Origin: Rhizobium rhododendri
Lineage (GTDB): Bacteria > Pseudomonadota > Alphaproteobacteria > Rhizobiales > Rhizobiaceae
DNA length: 64,000 nt
Reading direction: 5' to 3'
Assembly (NCBI RefSeq): GCF_007000325.2
Contig: NZ_CP117267.1
Span: 3,223,501 to 3,287,500 of the forward strand
A program made the position numbers and the translations under genes. Shown piece by piece: positions 20,694 to 31,114 of this stretch. The notes beneath the pieces are model-generated. The model saw nothing but the letters and a program-made list of their open reading frames with translations, was not told the DNA's origin and searched no databases. The stretch's first letter is position 1; each line of letters opens with the position of its first letter.

Positions 20694-21128
20694 ATGAATC
20701 AGTCAGCATTGATTCGGCCGGAGTGGACCCCGGCGACCATCGCGCTCATGGTTCTGGGCTTCGTGGTTTTCTGGCCGCTTGGTCTTGCTATGCTCGCATA
20801 CATCCTCTTCGGCGATCGCCTGAGAGGCTTCAAACGGGACGTCAACCAGGCAGCCGATGGCATGTTCAGCGGTTTCCGCCGCAACGGCCGTCGTTACCGT
20901 CAGCAGTTCAACAGCGAGAACGTCGCTTTTGACGACTGGCGCCAGGCAGAACTCGACCGCCTGGATCAGGAGCGCCGCAGGCTCGACGAGACCCGCGCCG
21001 ACTTCGACAACTACGTGCGGGAATTGCGCCGCGCCAAGGACCAGGAAGAGTTCGACCGTTTCATGCGTGACCGCACAGCGGCGCGACGCACGGATCAGGG
21101 CTCCGGGCAGGAGTTCAGAACCTCCTGA
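20694..21128 (+). CDS. DUF2852 membrane protein
   Basis: 144 residues. One or two hydrophobic segments (about 13-40: WTPATIALMVLGFVVFWPLG onward), then a basic stretch and a highly charged, probably coiled-coil C-terminal half (about 80-135) rich in Glu, Arg and Asp. DUF2852 is found in Rhizobiales and has no assigned function. A good terminator follows. Confidence 0.82.
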   Translation: MNQSALIRPEWTPATIALMVLGFVVFWPLGLAMLAYILFGDRLRGFKRDVNQAADGMFSGFRRNGRRYRQQFNSENVAFDDWRQAELDRLDQERRRLDETRADFDNYVRELRRAKDQEEFDRFMRDRTAARRTDQGSGQEFRTS

Positions 21129-21140
21129 CGCATTCGACAG

Positions 21141-21169
21141 CCGGCATCGCGAGATGCCGGTTTTTCTTT
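21141..21169 (+). terminator. intrinsic terminator after the DUF2852 gene
   Basis: An 8-bp stem CCGGCATC/GATGCCGG with a GCGA tetraloop, followed by TTTTTCTTT. Confidence 0.92.
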
Positions 21170-21204
21170 GCAAGACACTGCAGCGAATCATATAAACCGG
21201 ATCG

Positions 21205-21966
21205 ATGTTTCCGCTTCTTTCAAAAGTCCGCAAGACTGCCCGGACGCCGCCTGTTCCGGAGGTGAGGACGCTCGATCTCGCCGGACGTCAGATGCCGCTG
21301 ACGATCCGCAAGCACGAGCGCGCCACCCGTATTACCCTGCGCATAGAACCCGGCGGCCGGGCCCTGAAGATGACCGTGCCGCACGGCGTGCCGTCGCGAG
21401 AGATCAATGCCTTTCTCGACCGCCACCAGGGCTGGCTCATCACCAAGTTGTCGAAGTTCGAGCCTGATGCGAAGCTGCGCGATGGCAGCGAGATCCTGAT
21501 CCGTGGAGTGCCCCACCAGGTTGAGCATTCAGGCAGCCTGCGTGGCATCACCGAAATCCTCGAACTGGACGGCGAGCGCATCCTGCGTGTCAGCGGAATG
21601 CCGGAGCATGCCGGGCGGCGCATTGCAGCCTTCCTGAAGAAGGAAGCGCGCGCCGATCTGGAGCGCCTGGTGAAACTGCACGCCAGCACCATCCGCGCGG
21701 AGGTTGCTTCGATCACCATGAAGGATACGCGCAGCCGCTGGGGCTCCTGTTCGTCGCAGGGCAATCTCAGCTTTTCTTGGCGGATACTGATGGCACCGCC
21801 CGAAGTTATCGACTATCTGGCTGCCCACGAGGTGGCGCACCTGAAGGAAATGAACCACGGCCCCCGCTTCTGGGCGCTGTGCAAAAAGCTTTGCCCACAC
21901 ATGGAAGAAGCAAAAGCCTGGCTGAAGCGGCATGGCACCCACCTTCATGCCATCGATTTCGGCTAG
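21205..21966 (+). CDS. YgjP/DUF45-type zinc metallopeptidase
   Basis: 253 residues. HEVAH at 208-212 plus His218 in NHGPRFW give the zinc-binding set, and SRWGSCSS (177-184) is the family signature preceding it. This M48-related/WLM-like fold is widespread; substrate unknown. A cytoplasmic location is likely, since no signal peptide or membrane segment is visible. It lies 75 nt upstream of trpF, in the same direction, and might be cotranscribed with it. Confidence 0.88.
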   Translation: MFPLLSKVRKTARTPPVPEVRTLDLAGRQMPLTIRKHERATRITLRIEPGGRALKMTVPHGVPSREINAFLDRHQGWLITKLSKFEPDAKLRDGSEILIRGVPHQVEHSGSLRGITEILELDGERILRVSGMPEHAGRRIAAFLKKEARADLERLVKLHASTIRAEVASITMKDTRSRWGSCSSQGNLSFSWRILMAPPEVIDYLAAHEVAHLKEMNHGPRFWALCKKLCPHMEEAKAWLKRHGTHLHAIDFG

Positions 21967-22041
21967 CGCGGCAGGCTCTGAAATCCAGCAACTGTCGCGA
22001 ATGGGCTCGACTCTTTTGCCATTTCGTGTCACTTGCCTGCC

Positions 22042-22710
22042 ATGAAACCCGATATCAAGATTTGCGGATTGAAGACGGCCGAGACGGTCGATCGCGCTGT
22101 CGCGCGCGGCGCCACACACATCGGTTTCATCTTCTTTGAAAAAAGCCCGCGCTACATCGATCCCGATCTTGCAGGCGTGCTTGCTGACCGCGTTCGTGGC
22201 AAGGCCCTCATCGTCGCCGTGGTGGTCGATCCGGACAATGACGATCTCGATGAGATTATGAACCTGGTTCGGCCCGACGTGCTGCAATTGCATGGCCATG
22301 AAAGTCCGGAGCGGGTTCTGACCATCAAGGCCCTCTACGACGTGCTTGTCATGAAGGCCTTTTCCGTGCGGGATGCCGAGGACCTCAGGCGTGTGGAGGC
22401 CTACATCGGCATCGCAGATCGCTTCCTGTTCGATGCCAAGGCATCCAAAGGTTCGGAACTGCCCGGCGGAAACGGCGTTGCTTTCGACTGGAGCCTGATG
22501 GCGTGGCTTGACGGCCGCGTCGACTACATGCTTTCGGGAGGCCTCAACAAAGACAACGTCGCCCTTGCGCTCGCCTCCACCAAGGCCTCGGGTATCGATA
22601 TATCGTCCGGTGTGGAAAGTGCGCCGGGCGTCAAGGATCTGACCATGATCGACGAATTTTTCGACGCGGTTGCCTCGGCTCGCATGCCGGCAACAGCCTC
22701 AGGGAGTTGA
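22042..22710 (+). CDS. trpF: phosphoribosylanthranilate isomerase TrpF
   Basis: Amadori rearrangement of PRA to CdRP in tryptophan synthesis. 222 residues from ATG 22042; KICGLKT near the N-terminus holds the catalytic Cys7, and the (beta/alpha)8 phosphate site is in [10 protein letters not shown] and [18 protein letters not shown] three codons earlier is possible but lacks a Shine-Dalgarno sequence. First gene of trpF-trpB-trpA-accD-folC; trpB starts 2 nt after its stop codon. Confidence 0.97.
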   Translation: MKPDIKICGLKTAETVDRAVARGATHIGFIFFEKSPRYIDPDLAGVLADRVRGKALIVAVVVDPDNDDLDEIMNLVRPDVLQLHGHESPERVLTIKALYDVLVMKAFSVRDAEDLRRVEAYIGIADRFLFDAKASKGSELPGGNGVAFDWSLMAWLDGRVDYMLSGGLNKDNVALALASTKASGIDISSGVESAPGVKDLTMIDEFFDAVASARMPATASGS

Positions 22711-22712
22711 CA

Positions 22713-23933
22713 GTGAACGAGACGCCAAACGTAAATTCCTTCCGCGCCGGGCCAGACGAAGATGGCCGCTTCGGTATCTTCGGTGGACGATTCGTCGCAG
22801 AGACGCTGATGCCGCTGATCCTCGCCCTGCAGGCCGAGTGGGAAAATGCCAAGACCGATCCGACCTTCAAGGCCGAGCTCGATTATCTCAACACCCACTA
22901 TATCGGTCGCCCAAGCCCGTTGTATTTCGCCGAGCGGCTCACAGCCGAGCTTGGCGGCGCGAAGATCTATTTCAAGCGCGACGAACTCAACCACACCGGA
23001 TCGCACAAGATCAACAATTGCATCGGGCAGATCCTGCTCGCCAAGCGCATGGGCAAGACCCGCATCATCGCAGAAACCGGCGCCGGCCAGCATGGCGTGG
23101 CTTCGGCTACCGTTGCTGCTCGCTTCGGGTTGCCCTGCGTTGTCTACATGGGCGCAACCGATGTCGAGCGCCAGGCGCCGAACGTGTTCCGTATGAAGCT
23201 GCTCGGTGCCGAGGTCGTTCCCGTCACATCCGGCCACGGTACCCTGAAAGATGCCATGAACGAGGCGCTGCGCGACTGGGTCACCAACGTCGACGACACC
23301 TACTATATGATTGGAACTGCGGCCGGACCGCACCCCTATCCGGAAATGGTTCGCGATTTCCAGTCTGTGATGGGCCGCGAAGCCAAGGAACAGATGATGG
23401 CCGCAGAAGGCCGCCTGCCGGACATGCTGGTGGCAGCAGTCGGCGGTGGCTCCAATGCGATCGGCCTGTTCCATCCGTTCCTCGATGACAAGAGCGTCCA
23501 GATCGTCGGCGTCGAAGCCGGCGGCAAGGGCCTGGAGGGCGAGGAGCACTGTGCGTCGTTGACGGTCGGTTCCCCGGGCGTGCTGCATGGCAACCGCACC
23601 TACCTGCTGCAGGACAGGGACGGGCAAATAAAGGAAGGCCACTCGATCTCCGCCGGCCTTGACTATCCCGGCATCGGCCCGGAGCATTCATGGCTGAAGG
23701 ATATGGGCCGCGTCGAATACGTGCCGATCATGGACACCGAGGCTCTGGCAGCCTTCCAGATGCTGACTCGCCTCGAAGGTATCATCCCGGCACTCGAGCC
23801 TGCCCATGCGCTGGCCGAAGTCATCAAGCGTGCGCCGAAGATGGATAAGGACCAGATCATCGTGATGAACCTCTGTGGCCGAGGCGACAAGGATATCTTC
23901 ACCGTTGGCAAAATTCTCGGCGTGGAGCTCTGA
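22713..23933 (+). CDS. trpB: tryptophan synthase beta chain TrpB
   Basis: PLP enzyme joining indole and serine. 406 residues from GTG 22713, which has AGGGAG 6 nt upstream; a TTG at 22707 inside the trpF stop is less likely. Lys99 in HTGSHKINN forms the PLP Schiff base; the phosphate-binding GGGSN motif is at about 235-239 and [16 protein letters not shown] follows. The trpA ATG begins 1 nt after its TGA, consistent with the channelled alpha2beta2 complex. Confidence 0.98.
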   Translation: MNETPNVNSFRAGPDEDGRFGIFGGRFVAETLMPLILALQAEWENAKTDPTFKAELDYLNTHYIGRPSPLYFAERLTAELGGAKIYFKRDELNHTGSHKINNCIGQILLAKRMGKTRIIAETGAGQHGVASATVAARFGLPCVVYMGATDVERQAPNVFRMKLLGAEVVPVTSGHGTLKDAMNEALRDWVTNVDDTYYMIGTAAGPHPYPEMVRDFQSVMGREAKEQMMAAEGRLPDMLVAAVGGGSNAIGLFHPFLDDKSVQIVGVEAGGKGLEGEEHCASLTVGSPGVLHGNRTYLLQDRDGQIKEGHSISAGLDYPGIGPEHSWLKDMGRVEYVPIMDTEALAAFQMLTRLEGIIPALEPAHALAEVIKRAPKMDKDQIIVMNLCGRGDKDIFTVGKILGVEL

Positions 23934-23934
23934 C

Positions 23935-24774
23935 ATGACCGCACGGATGGACAAACGCTTCGCCGACCTGAAGACCGAGGGTCGCCCGGCGCTGGTTACC
24001 TATTTCATGGCTGGCGACCCAGATTACGAAACGTCGCTCGGCATCATGAGGGCGCTGCCGGAAGCAGGCTCCGACATCATCGAGCTCGGCATGCCTTTCT
24101 CGGACCCGATGGCCGATGGTCCGGCAATCCAGATGGCCGGTCAGCGGGCGCTGAAGGCAGGCCAGACGCTGAAGAAGACGCTGCAGCTTGCCGCCGATTT
24201 CCGTAAATCCGATGACGCTACGCCGATCGTACTGATGGGCTACTACAACCCGATCTATATTTACGGCGTCGAGAAATTTCTCGATGACGCGCTGGCATCC
24301 GGCATCGACGGCCTGATCGTCGTCGACCTACCGCCGGAAATGGATGACGAGCTCTGCATCCCGGCTATCCGCAAGGGCGTTAATTTCATCCGTCTGGCAA
24401 CACCGACGACGGACGACAAGCGCCTGCCGATGGTGCTTCGCAATACTTCGGGCTTCGTCTACTACGTATCCATGAACGGCATCACCGGCTCGGCTATGGC
24501 CGATCCGTCACTTGTCTCGGCTGCCGTCCGCCGTATCAAGAGCCATACCGACCTGCCTGTTTGCGTCGGCTTCGGCGTCAAGACGGCCGAGCATGCGCGG
24601 GTCATCGGTGCGGCTGCCGATGGCGTCGTCGTCGGCACTGCGATCGTCAATCAGGTTGCGAATTCGCTGACCGCGGATGGCAAGGCGACTGCCGATACCG
24701 TGCAGGCGGTGGCAACCCTTGTTCGTGGTCTTTCAACCGGAACCCGCTCGGCGCGCCTTGTTGCCGCCGAATAG
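23935..24774 (+). CDS. trpA: tryptophan synthase alpha chain TrpA
   Basis: Cleaves indole-3-glycerol phosphate to indole and G3P. 279 residues from ATG 23935; the open frame extends upstream into trpB but the extra 20 residues have no family match. Catalytic Glu50 (ELGMPFSDP) and Asp61 (ADGPAIQ) are present. Next is accD after a 48-nt gap. Confidence 0.98.
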   Translation: MTARMDKRFADLKTEGRPALVTYFMAGDPDYETSLGIMRALPEAGSDIIELGMPFSDPMADGPAIQMAGQRALKAGQTLKKTLQLAADFRKSDDATPIVLMGYYNPIYIYGVEKFLDDALASGIDGLIVVDLPPEMDDELCIPAIRKGVNFIRLATPTTDDKRLPMVLRNTSGFVYYVSMNGITGSAMADPSLVSAAVRRIKSHTDLPVCVGFGVKTAEHARVIGAAADGVVVGTAIVNQVANSLTADGKATADTVQAVATLVRGLSTGTRSARLVAAE

Positions 24775-24822
24775 TTCCCCCACATTGGCCTTGGTCAATT
24801 CAGTCATTCAGGAGATCTCGAT

Positions 24823-25731
24823 TTGAACTGGATCACGAATTACGTTCGCCCGCGGATCAATTCCATGCTGGGCCGTCGCGATGATATCGCCGAAAATCTC
24901 TGGATCAAATGCCCGGAAACCGGAGAAATGGTCTTCCACAAGGATCTGGAAGACAACAAGTGGGTCATTCCTGCTTCCGGCTTCCACATGAAGATGCCGG
25001 CAAAGGCCCGCCTGATCGATCTGTTCGACAATGGCGAGTACGAGGCCCTGGTGCAGCCGAAGGTCGCCCAGGATCCGCTGAAGTTCCGTGATTCGAAGAA
25101 ATACAGCGACCGTCTGAAAGACAGCCGCGTCAAGACCGAGCAGGAAGACACGATTCTCGCCGGGGTCGGCAAGCTGCAGGGACTGAAGATCGTTGCCGTC
25201 GTGCACGAGTTCAACTTCATGGGCGGATCGCTCGGTCTCGCTGCCGGCGAGGCGATCGTCAAGGCATTCGAGCGCGCTATTGCCGAGAAATGCCCGCTGG
25301 TGATGTTCCCGGCTTCGGGTGGTGCCCGCATGCAGGAAGGCATCCTATCGCTGATGCAGCTGCCGCGCACGACGGTCGCAGTCGACCTCCTCAAGGAAGC
25401 AGGCCAGCCCTATATCGTCGTATTGACCAATCCGACGACCGGCGGCGTCACTGCCTCTTATGCGATGCTGGGAGACATTCACCTGGCCGAACCCGGTGCC
25501 GAAATCTGCTTCGCCGGCAAGCGCGTCATCGAACAGACGATCCGCGAAAAGCTGCCGGAAGGCTTTCAGACGTCGGAATATCTGCTCGAACACGGCATGG
25601 TCGACATGGTCATTAAGCGTCATGATATCCCGGATATGCTGGCACGACTGTTGAAGATCCTGACCAAGCAGCCGGCGACCGCCTCGCTTGAACCGAGCGA
25701 GATCGTGCTGCCGATGGCTGTCGGCGCCTGA
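24823..25731 (+). CDS. accD: acetyl-CoA carboxylase carboxyltransferase subunit beta AccD
   Basis: Beta half of the carboxyltransferase making malonyl-CoA. 302 residues, with an unusual TTG start preceded by CAGGAG. The crotonase-like core is intact ([49 protein letters not shown]). The E. coli four-Cys zinc ribbon is not conserved: in the N-terminal segment about residues 27-47 only the first Cys ([10 protein letters not shown]) remains and the later CxxC is replaced by residues such as IPAS. This is the alphaproteobacterial form. Between trpA and folC, as is common in Rhizobiales. Confidence 0.96.
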   Translation: MNWITNYVRPRINSMLGRRDDIAENLWIKCPETGEMVFHKDLEDNKWVIPASGFHMKMPAKARLIDLFDNGEYEALVQPKVAQDPLKFRDSKKYSDRLKDSRVKTEQEDTILAGVGKLQGLKIVAVVHEFNFMGGSLGLAAGEAIVKAFERAIAEKCPLVMFPASGGARMQEGILSLMQLPRTTVAVDLLKEAGQPYIVVLTNPTTGGVTASYAMLGDIHLAEPGAEICFAGKRVIEQTIREKLPEGFQTSEYLLEHGMVDMVIKRHDIPDMLARLLKILTKQPATASLEPSEIVLPMAVGA

Positions 25732-25762
25732 GTCGACGAAGACCGAAAAGCGGAGGTGCGGA

Positions 25763-27115
25763 ATGGGCTCCATAGATCACTCCACCAAGAGCCAGGCCGA
25801 ACAGGTGATCGACGAGCTCCTGGGCCTGCACCCCAAGGGCTTCGACCTTTCGCTCGACCGCATCACGCGGCTGCTTGAGCTTCTCGGCAACCCGCAGACC
25901 AAACTGCCGCCGGTGATCCATGTCGCCGGCACCAACGGCAAGGGCTCCGTTACAGCGTTCTGCCGGGCGCTGCTCGAAGCGGGCGGCAAAAGCGTTCATG
26001 TCCATACGTCACCGCATCTGGTAAACTGGCATGAACGCTATCGCATCGGCGTCAAGGGCGGTCGAGGACAGCTCGTCGACGACGCCGTCTTTGCCGATGC
26101 ACTGCGCCGCGTCGCTGATGCCAATGCCGGCCAGAAGATCACCGTCTTTGAAATCCTGACCGCAGTCACCTTCCTGCTGTTCTCGGAACAGCCCGCCGAT
26201 GCGGCGATCATCGAGGTCGGTCTCGGAGGCCGCTTCGATGCGACCAACGTTATCTCCGACCCCGCCGTGTCCGTCATCATGCCGATCTCGCTGGATCATC
26301 AGCCTTATCTCGGCGACCGCGTCGAGTTGATTGCCGCTGAGAAGGCGGGGATCATGAAGCGCGGGCTTCCGGTCGTCATCGGCCACCAGCAATATGATGC
26401 TGCGCTAGAGGTCTTGACGACGACGGCCGAGAGGCTGCATTGCCCGACGGCAGTATTCGGCCAGGACTTTTCGGCCCATGAGGAATACGGACGGCTGGTC
26501 TACCAGGACGAGTTCGGCCTTGCCGATTTATCGCTGCCACGTCTGCCGGGACGCCACCAGCACGCTAACGCTGCTGCCGCCATCCGTGCCGTCAAGGCCG
26601 CCGGCTTCATCGTCACTGACGCCATGATGGAAAAGGCGATGACTACGGTCGAATGGCCCGGCCGACTGCAGCGCCTGACTGAAGGCAAGCTCTTCACTCG
26701 CGCGCCGAAGGGTGCCGAAATCTGGGTGGACGGAGGGCATAATCCGGGTGCTGGCGAGGTGATTGCCGAGGCGATGGCCGGCTTCGAGGAGCGTCAGGCC
26801 CGACCGCTGTTCCTGATCACAGGCATGATCAACACCAAGGATCCGATAGGTTACTTCAAGGCGTTTGCGGGTTTGGCGGAGAAAGTGTTCTGCGTGCCGA
26901 TCGCCCATAGCGATGCGATGATCGATCCCGTCGTTCTCAGCCATGCGGCCTATGATGCCGGACTGGTCGCCGAGCCGATGTCGTCGGTCGGCGATGCGCT
27001 CGACGCAATCATGCGTGCTATGTCCCCGGATACCCTGCCCCCTCGCATCCTGATGGGCGGCTCGCTCTATTTGGTTGGCGAGGTATTGGCCGAAAACGGA
27101 ACTCCACCGCAATAA
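25763..27115 (+). CDS. folC: bifunctional dihydrofolate synthase / folylpolyglutamate synthase FolC
   Basis: ATP-dependent ligase adding glutamate to dihydropteroate and to folates. 450 residues from ATG 25763, preceded by GGAGGTGCGG; an upstream frame extension into accD is ignored. P-loop GTNGKGSV at 56-63, and the Mur-ligase-type central and C-terminal domains (VDGGHNPGAGE, LITGMINTKD) follow. Last gene of the trp-accD-folC block, terminated by the hairpin at 27121-27140. Confidence 0.96.
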   Translation: MGSIDHSTKSQAEQVIDELLGLHPKGFDLSLDRITRLLELLGNPQTKLPPVIHVAGTNGKGSVTAFCRALLEAGGKSVHVHTSPHLVNWHERYRIGVKGGRGQLVDDAVFADALRRVADANAGQKITVFEILTAVTFLLFSEQPADAAIIEVGLGGRFDATNVISDPAVSVIMPISLDHQPYLGDRVELIAAEKAGIMKRGLPVVIGHQQYDAALEVLTTTAERLHCPTAVFGQDFSAHEEYGRLVYQDEFGLADLSLPRLPGRHQHANAAAAIRAVKAAGFIVTDAMMEKAMTTVEWPGRLQRLTEGKLFTRAPKGAEIWVDGGHNPGAGEVIAEAMAGFEERQARPLFLITGMINTKDPIGYFKAFAGLAEKVFCVPIAHSDAMIDPVVLSHAAYDAGLVAEPMSSVGDALDAIMRAMSPDTLPPRILMGGSLYLVGEVLAENGTPPQ

Positions 27116-27140
27116 AAAAACCCGGACAATGCCGGGCTTT
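27114..27140. terminator. bidirectional terminator between folC and trxA
   Basis: CCCGG/CCGGG stem with a 6-nt loop. A seven-T run follows on the minus strand (trxA) and a short CTTT on the plus strand (folC). Confidence 0.85.
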
Positions 27141-27166
27141 CAACTCTGGTCGCTCTGGCGACGCAA

Positions 27167-27487
27167 TCAGGCGGCGTTGGAAATCCAGCTTGCCAGCGCA
27201 GACTTCGGTGCAGCACCAACCTTGATATCGGCAACTTCACCAGCCTTGAAGAGGGCGAGCGTCGGGATCGAGCGGACGCCAAACTTGGCGGCGAGTTCGG
27301 GATTTTCATCGATGTTAAGCTTGGCCACCTTGACCTTGCCGGCCATCTCAACGGAAATCTCTTCGAGGCTCGGAGCAATCATCTTGCACGGGCCACACCA
27401 TTCAGCCCAGAAATCAACCACGACTGGTTCTGCAGAATCTAGAACTTCCGCTTGGAAGTTCGAGTTATCGACTTTCACGGTAGCCAT
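27167..27487 (-). CDS. trxA: thioredoxin TrxA
   Basis: Dithiol oxidoreductase. 106 residues with the active site WCGPCK at 30-35 and cis-Pro76 (RSIPTL). Cytoplasmic; no signal peptide. Last gene of the leftward divL...addB-addA run, 75 bp after addA, probably with its own promoter. Confidence 0.98.
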   Translation of the reverse strand: MATVKVDNSNFQAEVLDSAEPVVVDFWAEWCGPCKMIAPSLEEISVEMAGKVKVAKLNIDENPELAAKFGVRSIPTLALFKAGEVADIKVGAAPKSALASWISNAA

Positions 27488-27562
27488 AAAAATGCTCCTT
27501 CACCGGAATTAACTGTTGAACCACATGTGATGTTGCGGTGCCGAATTTCAAGCTTTGGTATT

Positions 27563-30500
27563 TCACTTTGTCATGAGTTCGGCAAGCGCCGATCTGAGAG
27601 CTGCCTCCGACAGCGTGTGGACAGTCGCGTTCTCGGAGTAGACCAGCACGCAATCGATGCGCTTGCCCGGATAGAGCGGCGCCAGGATCTCGCGGTATAT
27701 CGCCAGCTGAGCCTTGTGCGCGAAGGGTATGGCTTCGGCTGTAGCCGGCGGCACGCGATTGGTCTTGTAGTCGAGGATCACCACGCGATCGTCCAGCACC
27801 GCCAGCCGGTCGATACGGCCGGAGACCGCATAGGTCTGACGGTCGAGTGCAAGCGTCCCCATAATGGAAACTTCGGCTTGTGCGTGGCTACTGAAAACCC
27901 CCAGCAGGTCCTTGTGCGCCATCAGCGCCAAAACTGAGGCGACCAGCGCCTGGCGCTCCGTTGCCGGCCAGAAGCGCGTCGTCCGTTCGGCGTAGCGCGC
28001 GGCGGCCTCAGCGCGTTCGGCTGGAGGCAGATCCGGCAGCATCTGCACCATACGGTGGACCAGTCGGCCCTTTTCCAGCGCACGATCGGATGCACCCTTG
28101 TCGCCGAACAGCGGGGAAGCGACCGCCAGATTCCCGGCTTCGTCATCGATGATGGTGCCTGCTCCCGACGGGCTCAGCGGACGCGGGAGATGGCGGGGGG
28201 ACGGAAGCGGTTGCAGCAGGGCAGGCGGCAGCGCCGTTTTGTCCCTTCGTGCCTCCGTCGACACTGCGGTTTCGAGATCTTTTGCCATTCCCCCGACGCG
28301 CCAGCGCAGGCCGGTCCAATCGCCGTCAGGTCCGGTGAAAGTGGCCTCAGTACAACGCTCGGGATGTTGTGCGAGGGTGGTCGCGATCATGCTGTGCCAG
28401 ATGTCGGGGTTCTGTCGCACGCCGCGATAGCCGCAGACGATCAGTCTGTCAGCGGCCCGCGTCATGCCGACATAGAGCAGCCGGCGATATTCCTCCTCTG
28501 CCTGGCCCTGGATACGGCTGGCATTGGCCTGGGTCAGCGTGTTGCCGAGCGAACTCAGCGGCAGCCAGGCCGGCATCGGCACTTCTTCGCCGCGCCCCTC
28601 CAGCAGCCGCAGCTTCGGCAGATGGCTGGAAGTGAAGGATTTCGAGCCGCCATCGACGAGAAAGACAATCGGCGCCTCCAGCCCCTTGGCGGCATGCACC
28701 GTCATGATCCGCACCTCGTTGCGGCCCTTGTCCTGTTCGCGCTTGACGACCGGTGCTTCCAGTTCCAGCGTCGAGACGAAGGATTGCAGGCCGGGCAGCC
28801 CGGATGTCTCATGGTCGAGCGCGAATGTCAGGAACTCGTCGAGGATATCGCTGACTTCGCTGCCAAGCCGAGCCAGGAACTGACGCCGACCGCCATGGCT
28901 GCCGAGAATTCGCGCAAAGAGATCGTGGACCGAGTAGGTCTTCGACAGTGCCATGAAGAGTTTCAGTCGCTCGACTGCATCGGCAAAGGTATCGTTGCCG
29001 TCGGCTGCAAAGGCTTGGAGATGCTGCCAGACGCTGGTGCCATCGCCGCGCAGCGCCGCCACCATGAACACGTCGTCCTCGGAGAGGTCGAAAAGCGGGC
29101 TTTTCAGCACCGCCGCCAGCGACAGGTCGTCCTCCGGCAATAGCAGGAAGCGGCCGAGCGCCAGCAGATCCTGGATGGCGATATGGCTGGTCAGCACCAG
29201 GCGGTCGGCGCCGGCGACGGCAATGTTGCCACGTTTCTTCAGCGCACGGGTGAGGGCATTGACGAAAGCATCGCGCTTGCGCACCAGCACGAGGATATCA
29301 CCCGCCTCTATCAGCCGCGTCTTACCCTTGTCGATAATGCTCTCGCGGCCGACCAGTGTATCCATCACATGAGCCATGCGCCGCGCGAGAACTGCGGCCG
29401 GCGCGCTTTCAGGCGTCGAATCGAAGGGCGCCGTCCAATCCTCTTCCTTGGCGGCAGGCTCCGGCGCGATCATGTGCCAAAGGTCCACTTCCCCCGGATG
29501 ACCGATACGACTGGAGCGATGGACGACGGCCTCATCGGTGGCGCTGAGGCCCCTGGCATTGTCCGGCGTCGAAAAAACGTGATCGACGGCTGATAGCACG
29601 TCAGATGTCGAGCGGAACGACAGCGGCAGCCGCACCGGCGAAAACGCCTGGCCACTGGCAAGCACGCGACGCCGCGTACGGTCGCTCTCCTCGGAGAAAC
29701 GCTCCGGTCGCGCGCCCTGGAAGGAATAGATCGACTGCTTCTCGTCTCCGACCGCAAACAGCGTCCGCAGCGTCGGCCGGGCGCTGGCGCCGGAGAAAAA
29801 ATCTTCCGCCAGAGACTGGATGACACTCCACTGGATCGGGCTGGTATCCTGCGCCTCGTCGACGAGAATATGGTCGATGCCCTGGTCGAGCTTGTAGTGG
29901 ATCCACGGGCCGACACCGCTGCGCATCAAAAGATCGGCCGTTCGGGTGATCAGGTCCTCGAAATCGAGCTGGCTGCGCTGTTTCTTGAGTTCGGCATAAT
30001 CGGCGTTCAGCCGGTCGGCAAGCGTCAGGGCGGCGCGTGTAGCGCGGTACATCTGCATGCGTTTCAGCCTGTCCCGGCAGTCCACGACATGGGCGCGCGC
30101 CGTCGCGATGGCATCCGTCAGCTCCGGCGCCTCGGCCAGCATTGCCTTAACCACGAACTGGCCATCGGATTTTGGCTCGCCCTTGGCGGTCAGCATGACC
30201 TTTTCAAGGATTTCCACACGCTCGTTGGGATCTAGCGCGCGCATGACCAGCCTCAGGCCGTAGGCGATCTCCTGGGCCTTGCTGCCACCCTTGCTGTCCG
30301 CGAGCTCAAGATAGCGGTCCAGCATCGCACCTGACAGTCCCCGCAGCGGCCAGAATTGCTGTGCGATGTCGGCTTCCGTCTCGGTCGCCGACAGCCCCAG
30401 CCGCTGGCGCATCACCTTATCGAGGCCGCCGCGCTGTTCCGCATCGAGCGCGAAGCGACGGATGGCGTTACGGTGGGCGATGATCTCGCCCAGCAGCGTC

Positions 30501-31114
30501 TCGAGACCGGATTCGTCCCCGAGATCGAGCACATGGGCAAAGGCCTCCGCCAGAGCAGCATCGTCTTCAGGCGTCGTTGCGGTTAGCAGGGAGCGTCGGG
30601 CGTCCGCCAGCAGCGTCGTCGCAGCGCGGTCGTCGAGCACTGAAAAATGACCGGCGACATTGGCTTCGAGCGGAAACTGGTGCAGCAGCGCCTCGCAGAA
30701 GGCATGGATGGTCTGGATCTTAAGCCCGCCCGGCGTTTCCAAGGCCTTTGCAAAAAGTCGCCGCGCCTCTGCCAGCTTGAAGACGTCCGGCACAGCTCCC
30801 TCGACATCGGTAATGCGCTTGATCAGCGCTTCGTCCGGCAGTGTTGCCCATTCGGCAAGCCGGTCGAAGACGCGGTTCGACATCTCAGATGCTGCTGCCT
30901 TGGTGTATGTCAGGCACAGGATCGCCGAAGGCCTCGCGCCGGCCAGCAGCAGCCGGATCACCCGCTGCGTGAGGACATGCGTCTTGCCGGAGCCGGCATT
31001 GGCCGAAACCCACGCAGACCGGGTCGGATCGGAGGCCAGCGATTGCTGGACCGTCGTCCAGCCGATCCAGGTGCCGGCGTCGTCGCCTTCCGGAAGCTCT
31101 GCCAGTTCACTCAT
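27563..31114 (-). CDS. addA: double-strand break repair helicase-nuclease subunit AddA
   Basis: UvrD-like helicase and nuclease of the AddAB complex that processes DNA ends for RecA loading (the RecBCD equivalent in alphaproteobacteria). 1183 residues: Walker A ANAGSGKTH (38-46), the helicase motif VDEAQDTSPIQW (about 410-421), VGDEKQSIYSFQGARP (about 452-467), and a C-terminal RecB-like nuclease with the LDYKT motif (Asp1115, Lys1117). Start overlaps the addB stop by 8 nt, so the subunits are coupled. Confidence 0.96.
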   Translation of the reverse strand: MSELAELPEGDDAGTWIGWTTVQQSLASDPTRSAWVSANAGSGKTHVLTQRVIRLLLAGARPSAILCLTYTKAAASEMSNRVFDRLAEWATLPDEALIKRITDVEGAVPDVFKLAEARRLFAKALETPGGLKIQTIHAFCEALLHQFPLEANVAGHFSVLDDRAATTLLADARRSLLTATTPEDDAALAEAFAHVLDLGDESGLETLLGEIIAHRNAIRRFALDAEQRGGLDKVMRQRLGLSATETEADIAQQFWPLRGLSGAMLDRYLELADSKGGSKAQEIAYGLRLVMRALDPNERVEILEKVMLTAKGEPKSDGQFVVKAMLAEAPELTDAIATARAHVVDCRDRLKRMQMYRATRAALTLADRLNADYAELKKQRSQLDFEDLITRTADLLMRSGVGPWIHYKLDQGIDHILVDEAQDTSPIQWSVIQSLAEDFFSGASARPTLRTLFAVGDEKQSIYSFQGARPERFSEESDRTRRRVLASGQAFSPVRLPLSFRSTSDVLSAVDHVFSTPDNARGLSATDEAVVHRSSRIGHPGEVDLWHMIAPEPAAKEEDWTAPFDSTPESAPAAVLARRMAHVMDTLVGRESIIDKGKTRLIEAGDILVLVRKRDAFVNALTRALKKRGNIAVAGADRLVLTSHIAIQDLLALGRFLLLPEDDLSLAAVLKSPLFDLSEDDVFMVAALRGDGTSVWQHLQAFAADGNDTFADAVERLKLFMALSKTYSVHDLFARILGSHGGRRQFLARLGSEVSDILDEFLTFALDHETSGLPGLQSFVSTLELEAPVVKREQDKGRNEVRIMTVHAAKGLEAPIVFLVDGGSKSFTSSHLPKLRLLEGRGEEVPMPAWLPLSSLGNTLTQANASRIQGQAEEEYRRLLYVGMTRAADRLIVCGYRGVRQNPDIWHSMIATTLAQHPERCTEATFTGPDGDWTGLRWRVGGMAKDLETAVSTEARRDKTALPPALLQPLPSPRHLPRPLSPSGAGTIIDDEAGNLAVASPLFGDKGASDRALEKGRLVHRMVQMLPDLPPAERAEAAARYAERTTRFWPATERQALVASVLALMAHKDLLGVFSSHAQAEVSIMGTLALDRQTYAVSGRIDRLAVLDDRVVILDYKTNRVPPATAEAIPFAHKAQLAIYREILAPLYPGKRIDCVLVYSENATVHTLSEAALRSALAELMTK

